DNA of 64,000 nt from Solen grandis (lineage: Eukaryota > Mollusca > Bivalvia > Adapedonta > Solenidae): the NCBI GenBank assembly GCA_021229015.1, contig CM037789.1:41824926-41888925 (forward strand), read 5' to 3'. The notes below the pieces were generated by a model. It did not search any database and had not been told where the DNA came from. It saw nothing but the letters and a program-made list of their open reading frames with translations. A program made the position numbers and the translations under genes. Within the stretch, counting starts at the first letter, position 1. The number at the start of each line of letters is the position of its first letter. Of this stretch, positions 45,291 through 56,700 are shown piece after piece.

Positions 45291-47334
45291 CTCTCAATAC
45301 GATAAAACTTAATTCAATTTTATTTTGAAGCAATTGGGATGTCAAAAGTTTTAGCCAGCCAAAAGTTCCTTCAAGCGCATCTCTTAATTCTAAAACAGAA
45401 AAACTCCAATCTTAGTTCCAAATGTATGGAATAACAGACAATATACAACAGCTGTAAAGCATTTGTTTGGAACATTCCTTTGAGGATGAGTGTCATTGCA
45501 TAATGCATGAAGAGTTATGAAACTAACAGATGCATAGGACTTCCTCCAAATATTAGTCACATGACACTCTGAATGCTTATAAGTCAATCTGAAGGTTGTG
45601 ATAGTCAGCAGGTTTCTGTCATGTCCTGCATGCCCTGTGTTGTTGTACAATGAGCAGGACAATATGGTCAGGCTGTTTCGGCCAAGAATAGCTTACTTTC
45701 CTCCCATGAGGAGGGAACAACCATAATCAATATGCTTACATGGTATCAATTAATGTGATAACGTGGCTGAACTTTATGCAAAAGGATCCCAGGAGCATGA
45801 AGTACTATTCATAAGGTTTGAGATCCTCTCAGTGTCAGAACCAGGCTTAACATTTTACAATTGATGCCAAAGAAATTTTTTTATTGTTTCATAACATTAT
45901 TATCTTGATCTATACTTTTTGAACACAAGCTATCACTGTAGATGATTTAAACTTCTGCAGTTTGCGACCTACCAATTTCAGTTTCCTAAATTTAGTAACA
46001 GTGATCTAGACTTTGACACCATCATTCCATTCCGTAAGCTGCACTGGAGAGGGACCGGAAGGGATGGTGTGCAATATTTTACAGGACTTAACATCATTAC
46101 ACTACAATATGTGGACACAGTATACATAGCCTTGATTCACCACAGAGTTGTCTGTCACCGTGGATATGTTGGGGAGATTTAAATTATTAACAGGTTGATC
46201 AGGCTTTAAGTAAGTGTGTGGACAATGAGGACAGTGAAATACCTGTCCTTCCATTTTATACAATCAACTGTCAAAACAGATTTCCTAGCCTGTCTCTCTC
46301 TGACATACAACACTTGACTGGATACAGCGTTTTCCCATCATGCCCTAAATTAAGTTCACAGTGTGACAACATTTTGATTAGAACATATTTGTGGCATTTA
46401 TGGTTCATAGTTTTTACTCAACCGCCTCTGATAAAATCAACCACTCAGGTGATAGCATTGAATAAAAAAGGAACATATATATCTACTATCTCTCATAAAT
46501 CTTTACATAAACAAAGAATTTGCCACAAGATAATTTGCGTAAAAAAGCTTGTAAATCATATGTTAATTATTGTTTGAGTATATAATATTATGTGTAAATG
46601 GTGACAAGGGTATGTTTCTGAACATTTCAATTAAAGATTCTGATCCAATTACTGGCAATTAGAGTACTTTCATCTTAACCTTTAACTTCTTAGATTCACA
46701 ATCAATCATCTTTGACCACTGGAAAGCTTGATTTGATTGAAAACAATTTTCCTTCATCTGACTGTATTAATTAACATCTTCATTTTAAAGATGATGAAGA
46801 AACTTTAATTGCACATAAACATGAATCGCCAGCTCAGGTCTAGCTGATCAAGTTTATACTGGTCACACTTCTTACATTTGAAAAAGTTACATGTATAAAT
46901 AAATTATTACATCATCCAACTGGCTATTTTGATTATATAATAGATTGAAATCTTTACAATTACATTTAAGTATCAATGTAAACTCCTTCTTTGTAAAACT
47001 AGAGCTATAACTAAAAGGGATGAATATCATGCAACTCCACTTTGCCTCAACAACGAAAAGATATATATATATATTTTTTTTTTTCTATAAAACAGGATGC
47101 AAGGCATTGCAACATAATGAAATAGGATAGGAGAATGAGCTAGATACACTTCACAGATGGTTTGATCATTTATATTTGGTGGTATATAGTTGAGTTTGAT
47201 GGTTCAAAGATCAGTCTGACATTGTATGTGTTTTATTTCTCCCTCATCAAGGACATTTTAATTTACATTTTACTTTATATAGTCCTTTTAAATGCAGTTC
47301 TTATTTCTTTTAATTACCATACTTTAAAAGTAAA
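45291..47334. other. Intergenic, nothing recognised
   Basis: Short frames only; a TATATATATAT run lies near 47061-47072. Confidence 0.35.
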
Positions 47335-47548
47335 TTAACCCTTTCCCTCATATAGTCTCATTTTGACGCCCTCAATAGGTATCACATAAAGCCTGATCTG
47401 CAGAAAACCACAGTTAAACCTTACCAAATTTAATTACAAAATCCTCATTTCCAGACCACTGAGGAGCAGCGAACACTCACAGGCTGATCTGGTTTTATGC
47501 TGTTCGCATAGGTCTTTTCATGGTGTTCTCTATGAGGGAAAGGGTTAA
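47335..47548 (+). mobile_element. TTAA-flanked piggyBac-type MITE, copy 3 (palindrome lost)
   Basis: Ends and TTAA are intact, but about 28 bp covering the left half of the central palindrome are missing: the sequence goes from GCAGCGAACA to CTCACAGGCTGATCTGG. Confidence 0.9.
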
Positions 47549-47617
47549 GTCATTTGTCTCTCCTGATCTGATAAAAATATTTTCGCTCTAATGAAAGAAA
47601 ATCAGCTGAATTAACAA

Positions 47618-47875
47618 GTTTTTGCTTGCTTATTTGAGTTTACCGTTGCTTCGACAGTATTTCAGTCATATAAGTGACGTCCAGCTAATTACAGGTGGAG
47701 GAAGACCTCGAATGCACAGAGGCATCCGGGTAGAACCACCAAACTACGGCAAGCTTGCTGGAAGGCTTCCTCACATGAAAATCCAAATGACCCTGCAGGG
47801 ATTTGAACCCATGCGGTGATGGGCTGAGTGAGTGTAAAAGTCAGCAACTTTACACTCTCGGCCACGGCAACAAGT
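47618..47875 (-). mobile_element. SINE family A, full length
   Basis: On the minus strand the head reads CGTGGCCGAGAGTGTAAAG (A box) and GGGTTCAAATCCC (B box). The body continues TTCCAGCAAGCTTGCC, GGTTCTACCCGGATGCC and TAATTAGCTGGACGTCAC. It is close to the 16255 copy along its whole length. Confidence 0.85.
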
Positions 47876-48436
47876 TTTGGAATTCAGCTATTTCTTAAAT
47901 ACACTGAAAATCTGGACCTACTTTTATTCCATTAAGTTTCTTTTTCCTCCTCTATTTCAAATGTTCCATGAAAATTAGCTCCAAAGAGTGTATTGATTTT
48001 GAAGATGTGGATGGCAATTTTCTAAGTTCTGCTGGAAGCTGATTCAGTATCTCAGTGTCTTCTCTGAACGTGGATATTCAATGACTCATAAAACAGATTT
48101 TAAAGATAAATGTCAGAAAAAAAACCTCTTGAAACATACAGAGAGCCTAGTTTGTTATTCTCTGGAGATAAGTCACCATCAATGAAATTTGAAGTCTATT
48201 TTGAATATTTCAGAGGCGCTGAAAGAATTATAAAATCTAAGAAATTTCGCTATATATCCCGAAATAATGTAATATTCATTTTTCACAGTGAGTTTAAGTT
48301 CCTTGTAGAGAAAGATGCAAAAGCCAAACAACAAATCAATTTACATGCTTATAGTAATAGAAGACATTGAATATACATGTAGTATGTAAGATATTGTCAA
48401 AATATATTTATTCAGTCTAAGATGGTATATAAACAA

Positions 48437-48720
48437 GTAACTGATGTTACACGCAAAACATGAGTCCCCTACCCATGAGGTGCATAATATTTCCGTTACC
48501 AAAGCAACCATAATTTTGGTCCAAGAAAAAAAAGGGACATGAAGAATCTCCATACTGCCATCTATTCATATACCAAGTTTCATAATATTATCTTAAATGG
48601 TTTTTAAGTAATCACAGGATCCAGATTTCCAGACAGACAGACAGATGGGGGGACAGACGGAAAACAGACGGAGGGCAAACCTATTGTCCACTCTCCGGTG
48701 TAAACAACGGAAGGGGACCT
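48437..48720 (+). repeat. Dispersed repeat with 'gacagacagacag' tail
   Basis: It ends with CCAGACAGACAGACAGATGG, GACAGACGG repeats and CCGGTGTAAAC. The style is the same as the monomer-built repeats (terminal GACGGACAG tract), but the body is different. A single copy in this window. Confidence 0.45.
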
Positions 48721-48724
48721 TGAA

Positions 48725-48800
48725 GTAGCAGACATGTGGAGTGGAGCCTCAGAGGTAACGCGCATGACTGCTAATCCAGGGGAAAGGGGTTCAAATTCCA
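48725..48800 (+). other. tRNA-like fragment, possible SINE head
   Basis: GTGGAGCCTCAGAGGTAACG is followed by GGGGTTCAAATTCCAGTC, which resembles A and B boxes. No clear body or tail follows, and no cloverleaf is convincing. Confidence 0.35.
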
Positions 48801-51734
48801 GTCAAACATTGGAAAATTTAAGAGATGATTTTCAGCAATGATGATTCATTCAAAGGGTTGTAAAGGGGTTTCACGTTTATCTTGATGAGAGCAGTCAAAA
48901 TATTTTATGTAAGCAGTTAAAACAAATATAACTAACATTTATAATCTTTATCTTAGAAGATCTAACTTCAATATTACCCCCTCTTGCTCATATCTCAGCC
49001 ATTTCTCAAAGAAATGATGTTATTAGCTTGCTGCTTCACATTATATAAAATCAACAGAGGTAAGCATATAACCTGACCTACTTCTTAATAGGTCTTAACA
49101 GTTTACATTTTTATGCATCAATCTAACACAAAATAGTCATAAAACTAGAATTTTGGGTTTTAAATTGCAGTATTTGACTCAGCCAATATAAAACCTTTGG
49201 TCTTTGATGTTATCACATGGAAATTTGAAAAAAATAAAATCATCTGGTTCAAACAGTTCTTTCTCAGAGAAACAAAATGCCAACCTCCTAGTCTTCAGAT
49301 TTTCCTATAGTCATCTAACTAGTACCTTAACTCCCGTATCCTGAGAGATCTTAAAGCTGAGAATATAACTACTTATATGTATAACCGATATTTATCAAAG
49401 TTCCAAAAATAGTGTTATAGTTTACAACAGAAGATGTATCAAACTATGACCTCTCCTTCATATTTAGGTATAACCCCCCTAATATTCATATTCCATATCA
49501 TTACCCATACCTGGATTGAAATAAAATTATATTTATTCAATCTTGCCGAATTTACCCCTAATATTAAGGTATCTTGTTTTCTTAACAGACAAGCTGAAAA
49601 TCTGTGTTTGAAAGGTTATGTGACCAGATCAAAAAATTGATGCAGTAAGACTGGGACAAGTAATGTGGCCTGAGTGTTTTACCAACTGTACAACCTGGGG
49701 CATGTTGCACACACAATATGTTGCAATAAGTTTTATAGTCTGGTTCTTGACTGGGGTACCTTCCCCTTATACTATGTTATCTGTAATCTTGAGAACTACC
49801 AGAGGACGACAGGAAACCAAACGACAAAACACATTGAAATTAAATGTGTAAGCAACTTGCATCAGACCACTTATACAAATCGAAAAATCAGACCAAGATA
49901 AGCATTTTGCACATGAACTATAAATGCACATAACTAATGCTCATAACTAATTTAACCTCAGTTTTGACGTTTGATTTTAAAAACTATATCAGTCCAAGCC
50001 CATAGAGAACAAATTAAACACAAAAATTTCATCTTATTTAAAAAAAAAAAAAAACAGTAAAGCTCACTTATAACAAACTCAGATTGGACAAAAAAAATGC
50101 TTAATACAAAATAAAATCATCTTGATTATTTCTATGGACCCCCACCTACTTAAGATAAAATTTGAGTATAGCGAAAAATCGGCTAGGACAAAAGAATTTG
50201 CCAGTCCCTATACTTAAGTTTACCTGTAAAATGGTTCAATATCAATTTAAGCCAGTATTGTGGCAGTGTGAGTGATAAAGGGCTGTCATGTACATTATTA
50301 CATGCATTATATTCTAATTACTCTTACCTACAATAAATTGAATATTTCTTGTTGCATTTAAAAACCCTTGATATTGTTCAGGCCATATCAAAATGTATAG
50401 TCCTCCGAGAAGGGTGAAAAGAAAGGCCATATCACTTGAGAAAAAAATTTAAAATTTTAGATAAATAAAAAAAGAGAGAAGAAAGTTGAAATCGCCAGTG
50501 ACTTTTTCAAAAGTTCATCATAGATATATACATGTATACATGTACTGAATATTAATATAGTTTTCAATGAATATCATACAGGGAAATAGACATTTTGTAA
50601 AACAAGGTCAGAGCTGTTTTTATTTCACAGTTTATCCTATTTTGTTACCATTCATTTATACTTGGTGGAATTTATAAAAATAACATAGATTCACTCTGTC
50701 TTTTTACATTAATTCCTTATCATTTTCAAGAGTATAACGTAATTTCGCTATATGCAAACATTTATAACAAAATTTTCGTTATAAAGATAAGACAAATTTG
50801 GATTTGCAAGGTCCCCATGATTTTTTTTTTAAGTGAGCTTTACTGTAAAGCTTTCAGTGACAGTCTTCCTGATGTAACTCAGGGTTTTCATTAATAAATA
50901 TAACAACAGATTTTTTTTTTGAAAAACAGCCGTTTTGGCCATGGGTCAAGGGGGATTTTTGGCATTCAAAACTTCAGATATTGCCAAAAATAACTAATTT
51001 TTATTTGATTTTCACCAATGATTTTGATCTGCAATCGGTTAATAATGAAAACCCGGGTAACTTTCATCCTACATAGGATACAAGTTCACAAAAAATACTG
51101 AAAACTGCTGACCAAATTAAATAAACAAATAAAATTAAGTTGAAAACAACTCGTCACATAATCTATGGAGCCACATTTCTGTCTAATCTTTAACACAGGC
51201 ATGTTTGGGAACCATTTTGAGGAAAAGTCAAGTTCAATGGAGTGGAATTATCTGACAATTGCTCTCCTACACAGAAAACAGAGGTCCAATGATCTGGCAC
51301 CACCAGGCTTATGCATTTCCCATGCATCAATACAATTCAACATCAAATTTTCTCTCCAGAATTTTCTGTGTATTCCTATTCATCGTGCAATATAAAATAT
51401 CAAATTATTAAGTATATGAGGGATATGCAAGAGTCTGAACTTAAATATCATTTAGCAGGAAACATATATTGCTAAACATCATAGTATAATGGATATTGAG
51501 ACAGAATAATGGATGCTATACAATATATCCCTTACAAGAAATAATAATTCAATATAATGATGCTGGATAAATTGGCGTACAGTTACGGTCTGGACATTGT
51601 TAAACTAATCTGTGATATAAACTTGGTCTAATTGGAGCCTATCTAGTAATTCAGAAATGCCCAAGAGTACTAATGAAATAGGCTATCTTTTATTAGGTTC
51701 AACATCTGGTTGTTTCTGATGTTGTTTTAGAGCT
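48801..51734. other. Intergenic except one candidate exon
   Basis: Apart from the candidate minus-strand exon at 50328-50434, no feature is supported. A poly-A run lies at about 50039-50054. Confidence 0.35.
50328..50434 (-). CDS. Candidate internal exon encoding a membrane segment
   Basis: A 107-base open block lies between an acceptor (TTTTTTTCTCAAG) and a consensus donor (GTAAGAG). It reads DMAFLFTLLGGLYILIWPEQ, then YQGFLNATRNIQFIV. The first part is a membrane-spanning segment, with an NAT sequon after it. Entry phase is 2 and exit phase 1. It is too short for simple ORF calling. Partner exons were not identified with confidence. It could be an alternative downstream exon of the serine-rich gene at 59375 or part of another gene. 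Confidence 0.4.
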
Positions 51735-51950
51735 TACCATCAATGCAACTTATTCAGGCATAAACCAACATCCAGCTCCTTACAGGTGACCCCAGGGGCA
51801 CAGAGACGTTTTGGTTGAACCAGTGACCTACTGAAGCCAGCTGGAAGGCTCCCACACATGAAAAATCTGAGATCGAACCTACAGCAGGGAGGGGCTCACT
51901 GATAGCATTATAGTCAATGACTCTATCCACTTTTGCTGCTTCCTGACATG
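51735..51950 (-). mobile_element. SINE family A, old copy
   Basis: On the minus strand it retains GTAGGTTCGATCTCAG (B box), GAGCCTTCCAGCTGGCTTC and AGGAGCTGGATGTTG, but diverges strongly from the copies at 16255 and 47618. Confidence 0.6.
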
Positions 51951-52179
51951 GTTAGGACAAATTCTGGACACATGAAAAGGAATCTCTGGAGATACACAGT
52001 GCACACTTAAGGTAATCTTCTTCATTCTTCTTTTATTGAAATGACTAGCAATCATTTTCTGATTATTATGGCCATATCTGAGACCATGTGGTCAAGGAAT
52101 TCCTACGTGTGGGTCCTGTTTTTTGCTGAAGAGACAGCAGAGGAAGAGACAGTAGTTGCATACAAGGGAATCCGGAGAC

Positions 52180-52470
52180 AATATCCTAGCTCATTTTGCA
52201 AATAGACCCCTTGGTTCTTTCACGTGCCTGGTGTATAGCACCGATACACGGCAGACAAGTTCCTGGGTAGAACCAGTACTGAGTACTCCGAGTTCCCATA
52301 GCAACTCCAATTTGCAGAGTGCCAGGCAAGGGTGCATCTGGTACCAATTTTGTATGGCTTTGGTCTGACGCGGTCACCGAAGGAAGTGCCCCGGCTGGGA
52401 TTCAAACCCCAGACCTCCTGAACACAAAGTGGATACTCTACCACTGAGCTATTGCATTGGTACTCCAACC
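52180..52470 (-). mobile_element. tRNA-derived SINE, family D
   Basis: The minus-strand head is CAATAGCTCAGTGGTAGAGT (clear A box) and GGGGTTTGAATCCCAGCC (clear B box). It is followed by a ~200-bp body containing GGTACCAGATGCACCC, GTTCTACCCAGGAACTTG and CAGGCACGTGAAAGAACC. The head is close to tRNA, but the body shows it is a SINE and not a tRNA gene. Confidence 0.75.
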
Positions 52471-52829
52471 ATCATTAAATTATAATCATGGTCCTTCAAA
52501 TGCTCAAAAAGAATTAAGTGCAGAAGCAAGCATCTATTGACTTTAAGTTAGTGTGTAAGGTTTACATTTACTATAAAATTCCCATGATATGATCACAATC
52601 TGATGATGGATGGATTACATTAAACTTCAAACTTGGAGAGAAGATTGGAAAAGGATAGGCAGAACACAGACCTTTGATCTGTTTATTCTTCCTATTGTTT
52701 CAACCCTCAAATTAAGATTCAAAATGAATTCAAAAGAGAGTGACAGGCTAAGAAATATGTTCAGACAGCTGAATCATATAACTAAAACTTAATTAACAGT
52801 TCCTTTAGAATTTTAATTAAAAACAAGAA

Positions 52830-53245
52830 CTATCATAGAAGATGATGAATACCCCCAGATACTGCTTTGTCACAGATATTGTTACCATGTCAGAGGGCCA
52901 GAACACATTTAAAATCAAGTGAATCATGATGTGCCAACGATACGCACAACTAGGCTTGTTACTTTAATATTAATACTGTGAAGACAAATCAAAATCAATC
53001 CATAAGTAGCTGAGAAATAGCATGGACAAAATATATTAGAGAAGTATAACAAAGGGCTGTAACTCATTTGAAATCAAGCGAATCATTATGTGCAACGAGA
53101 CATTGAACTTATTAGTCTTTGAAAGTTTGATAAAAAATTGACCAAAGTTAGCCGAGAAATAGGGCGTACAAACAGATTTAAACAGACAGATTTAAACTGA
53201 CCGACAGAAGTGTCTCCAATATAGCCTCCATAAACTTTATATCTG
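52830..53245 (+). repeat. Dispersed repeat of ~155-bp monomers (family 2, copy 2)
   Basis: It shares 'aaatcaagtgaatcatgatgtgccaacgata', 'agctgagaaatag', 'tataacaaagggctgtaactca' and the tail 'tctccaatatagcctcc' with 3890-4450. Two monomers are present. Confidence 0.65.
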
Positions 53246-53708
53246 GGGTAATAGTACAATAAGCCCATCATTAGACACTACAATGCAACTTTTATAAAAA
53301 TCATTTAAATATTTTGATATAACACAAAATTAATTAAATGTCTTTTGACATTGGGATATTTCACCATTTTCACATTTTCAAACATACAAAACCTACTGTT
53401 GTAGACTAATCAGAATCTTTGAGACAGTCATCTGTGAGTAAGACTGATTACGCTACTTGGATTTAATTTAATTCATCCTACAAAAATTGGACATAAATGA
53501 CAGACTGTGAATGCCATGGATGTGGGGCCAGAGAACAAATTACTACAGCAGTTACAGCACAGATGCCGAAACTAGTAGACCGTAATTAAACAAGTTGGAA
53601 ACACAAGAAAATGAGACAGTACATAAACTTGGAGGTGGTCTGCTGAGGGTTGAGAATCGCAATCTTCCCCATCTTGGGCTTTCATGATGTTTCAGGAAAC
53701 AATGATTG

Positions 53709-56700
53709 CTATTGCTTGGGAGGCCTTCTTTTTATTCCAGGGGCACAAACATTCTGCAAAGCTGCCCGACAGATACAGTACATCTGTAGGAAGCCTTGAC
53801 AGAATGCGAGAAACATCCAGAATGAGAAAAAAAGGGACCCAATCAGAACAGATATACCACTGATGATAGACCCTGAGGAAACTTGGCAAGACCCAACATA
53901 AGTTGAAAATAGAAAAAAAGGCAAAAATATCGCTACACACTACATTTTGCCAAACAGGGCTATCCAAAATGTAAGAGCTAGCATGTTGACCATGCACTAT
54001 GCATCTGGTCATGTCTCAAATATGGCTCTGGTTATATAACAAGATTTGATTCATGTCTTTGGAAATATTTCTGAAAGGGTAATATGATATTTAAAATGGT
54101 TCATACTACTTTGGAAAACATTGTCAAAATCCATCCATTGTTTTCCATTACATTTGTTTATAACATTATATGCTGTAAAAAGTTCCACAAAAATCTATTA
54201 TTTCCATTTCTTTTATCACTACCTTATGTATGCTTAAATTCCCCTGAAAAATATTAAAAACAACATGACTGGTAATGATACTGATAATCAATACAGTAAA
54301 TGGTCATATTACAAGAGACATGTTGCCATAGAAACACTTGGCCTAAAAAATATTCCAATTTGGCTCACATCAATACATCAAAAGTGTAGGAATAATTAAG
54401 GAGCTGTAGACAGAAATAAGGTAGGTATCAGGATAACAATTAGACAACACAGCAACAGGAAAATCAAAGTTACTGAGATACACAAAGAAGGCAGGAGAGA
54501 GAAAGAGCGTGAGATAAAAAGGCGCAAAGAAATACCCTCGGAAGAGGGAAAGAAGAAAACTATGAGAAACAGAGTGAAACAGAGAGTAGGAAGAGAAGGG
54601 AGAGAGGGAGAGGAGAGAGAGAGAGGAAAAAAAGGAGGAGGAGAGGAGAAGAGAGGAGGATGAAAGAAAGAGGAGAAAAACACTCACTTTGAGCAATGTT
54701 CCCTTACAACCAATTCTATAAGCAATGTTTACTTGGGTTTTGTCACAGCTAGTCTACATAAAAACAGATGTTACATTACTGGACATGACAAACACTACAT
54801 CCAAGTTGTGTAGTTTGTCTTGTTTTCTCCACTGAACATGGGAAAAACACACTTCATTGACATGTTTTTCTCCTTGAGAATTACATGAACTTGAAAATTC
54901 ACTCTGCATCTATGCAAACGCACAGGCCCTCTTTTCCTTACTGAGTGTTTACCCATTGTTGTGATTGAAAGTGAGCACAAATATAAAAATATCAAATTTT
55001 AGTTATAAGCAGAACACTATCTATATCTATGTTCATTCCATTTTTTAAAATTTAGACAGTACACAAGGGAGCCTTACAAAGTGTCCAGTAAACAACCATA
55101 TTGATATTTTTTTTTCAACACAAAGTTTTAGTGAACACTTGCATCATACATCCATTGAAAACAATAACATAGCTTTCATATTGATCATAAGCCATGTGTA
55201 AACATGTCATGAAAAGTAACAAATAATATCATGCTTAATTACTCACAACAACTGGACTTACAGAAATTTCTCTGTGAATTACTGGTGAACAGCCATATCT
55301 TAGAACACAATCACATTAACAACACACAAGTGACTTATGCCTGCCAATCTAAAAGCCTGAGAAATAATGGTAAATCCCAAAGAATTCTGACAACCACAAA
55401 TGTATTTTCTCACACTGACTCTGCCATACTACATGTGTGTTTTTCAGTCTAGCATACAAAGTGTGTGTTGGAAATAGTCCGGGTCAGGAAGTAGAAGCAA
55501 TTAATCAATGTATTGTTACATCCTGTATAGCACGAGTGTTAACATGTCAATAGGCAGAAGACCCTCCATTCAGACTCCGTACCACTGAGTCATGGAGTCA
55601 TCCAGGGGAGAGCACTCAAGATATACTACACACAATTATCATGGCTGGTCTAATTCTCGAGAGTAGAATTATAGGGAGGATGAATGCAACTATGATCTGC
55701 ATGAATACACTAAATATTAAAATTCCTGGAGGAAGCAGCTGTATGACTCCATCCTCTCCTATTTTCATGATAAAAGAAAGAAATATAACAGAAAGAAAAT
55801 GTATCATGGCAGCATTTTTTTCTGAAATTGTCCATGATATTCTGTTTTGAATTACTCAACCGTTTTTCAAGTTTTAATGAGATTTTCTTTAATATTAATA
55901 TAAAGGTTGAAGAGATGTTGTCAGTGTAATAAAACATGTATAAACAAAGTATTTATAAGAAGACAGCCCATCAATATTACAAAAAACAAACAAACGAGAA
56001 ACAATCAATATTAAAAAGGAGTCACACAACAGCTTTGCAGCTGTGTCACCCAGCTGTCTTAGTCATGACGACAGCTCTATCATGTCCCACCCCACAAACA
56101 CCACACCAGTGCTACGATGCAGCAGACGTCTTTTGTCAGAAGATCAATATGTGTTCAATACGTCATCTCCTGTGTGCCCTGCTGATACAAAGTGAGCTGT
56201 GCTCACAGTACAAATGTTGACATTTGAACCAGGTATACTGTATAATATGACGTTGATACGTGTATAAAATTTAATGATACTTGAAATAGGTATACTGTAC
56301 AAAATTTAATTTGGATACTTGAACTTAAGGTACACTGTACAAAATTTCATGTTGATACGTGAACTACAGGGTGCAACATAATATCTTATACACTTCCAAA
56401 TGAATGCCTTGTAATAAGACAGATTGATATAAATACACCTCTTTTTACATCAACATGTAACATCAAATACAGAAAAGCATTGATGTCAATATAACTTTAA
56501 GCTTTCCAGAGCACACCATGCTCAAGCTGAGCTATTGTTATCGCCCTTCGTTGTGCAGTGTCAACACTTTTCTTTAAAAGACATCTCCTCTAAAACCACT
56601 TGGTAAAAATTGATGAAACTTTGCATAATTGATCCTTAGGTGGCCCTTTACAAACTAAACTTGATCCATGCAGAACTCTGGTTGACATGGAAACCAATAT

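Noticed and set aside
48110..48370. 86-codon plus ORF (starts MSEKKPLETYREPS)
   Set aside because: Looks protein-like in composition, but no motif, splice context or homology could be recognised; left unannotated.
52380..52465. A genuine tRNA gene (A and B boxes both good)
   Set aside because: No complete cloverleaf, and the head continues into a ~200-bp SINE body.
54370..54696. 108- and 95-codon Ser/Leu/Phe-rich minus ORFs
   Set aside because: Translation of the purine-rich tract; low complexity only.
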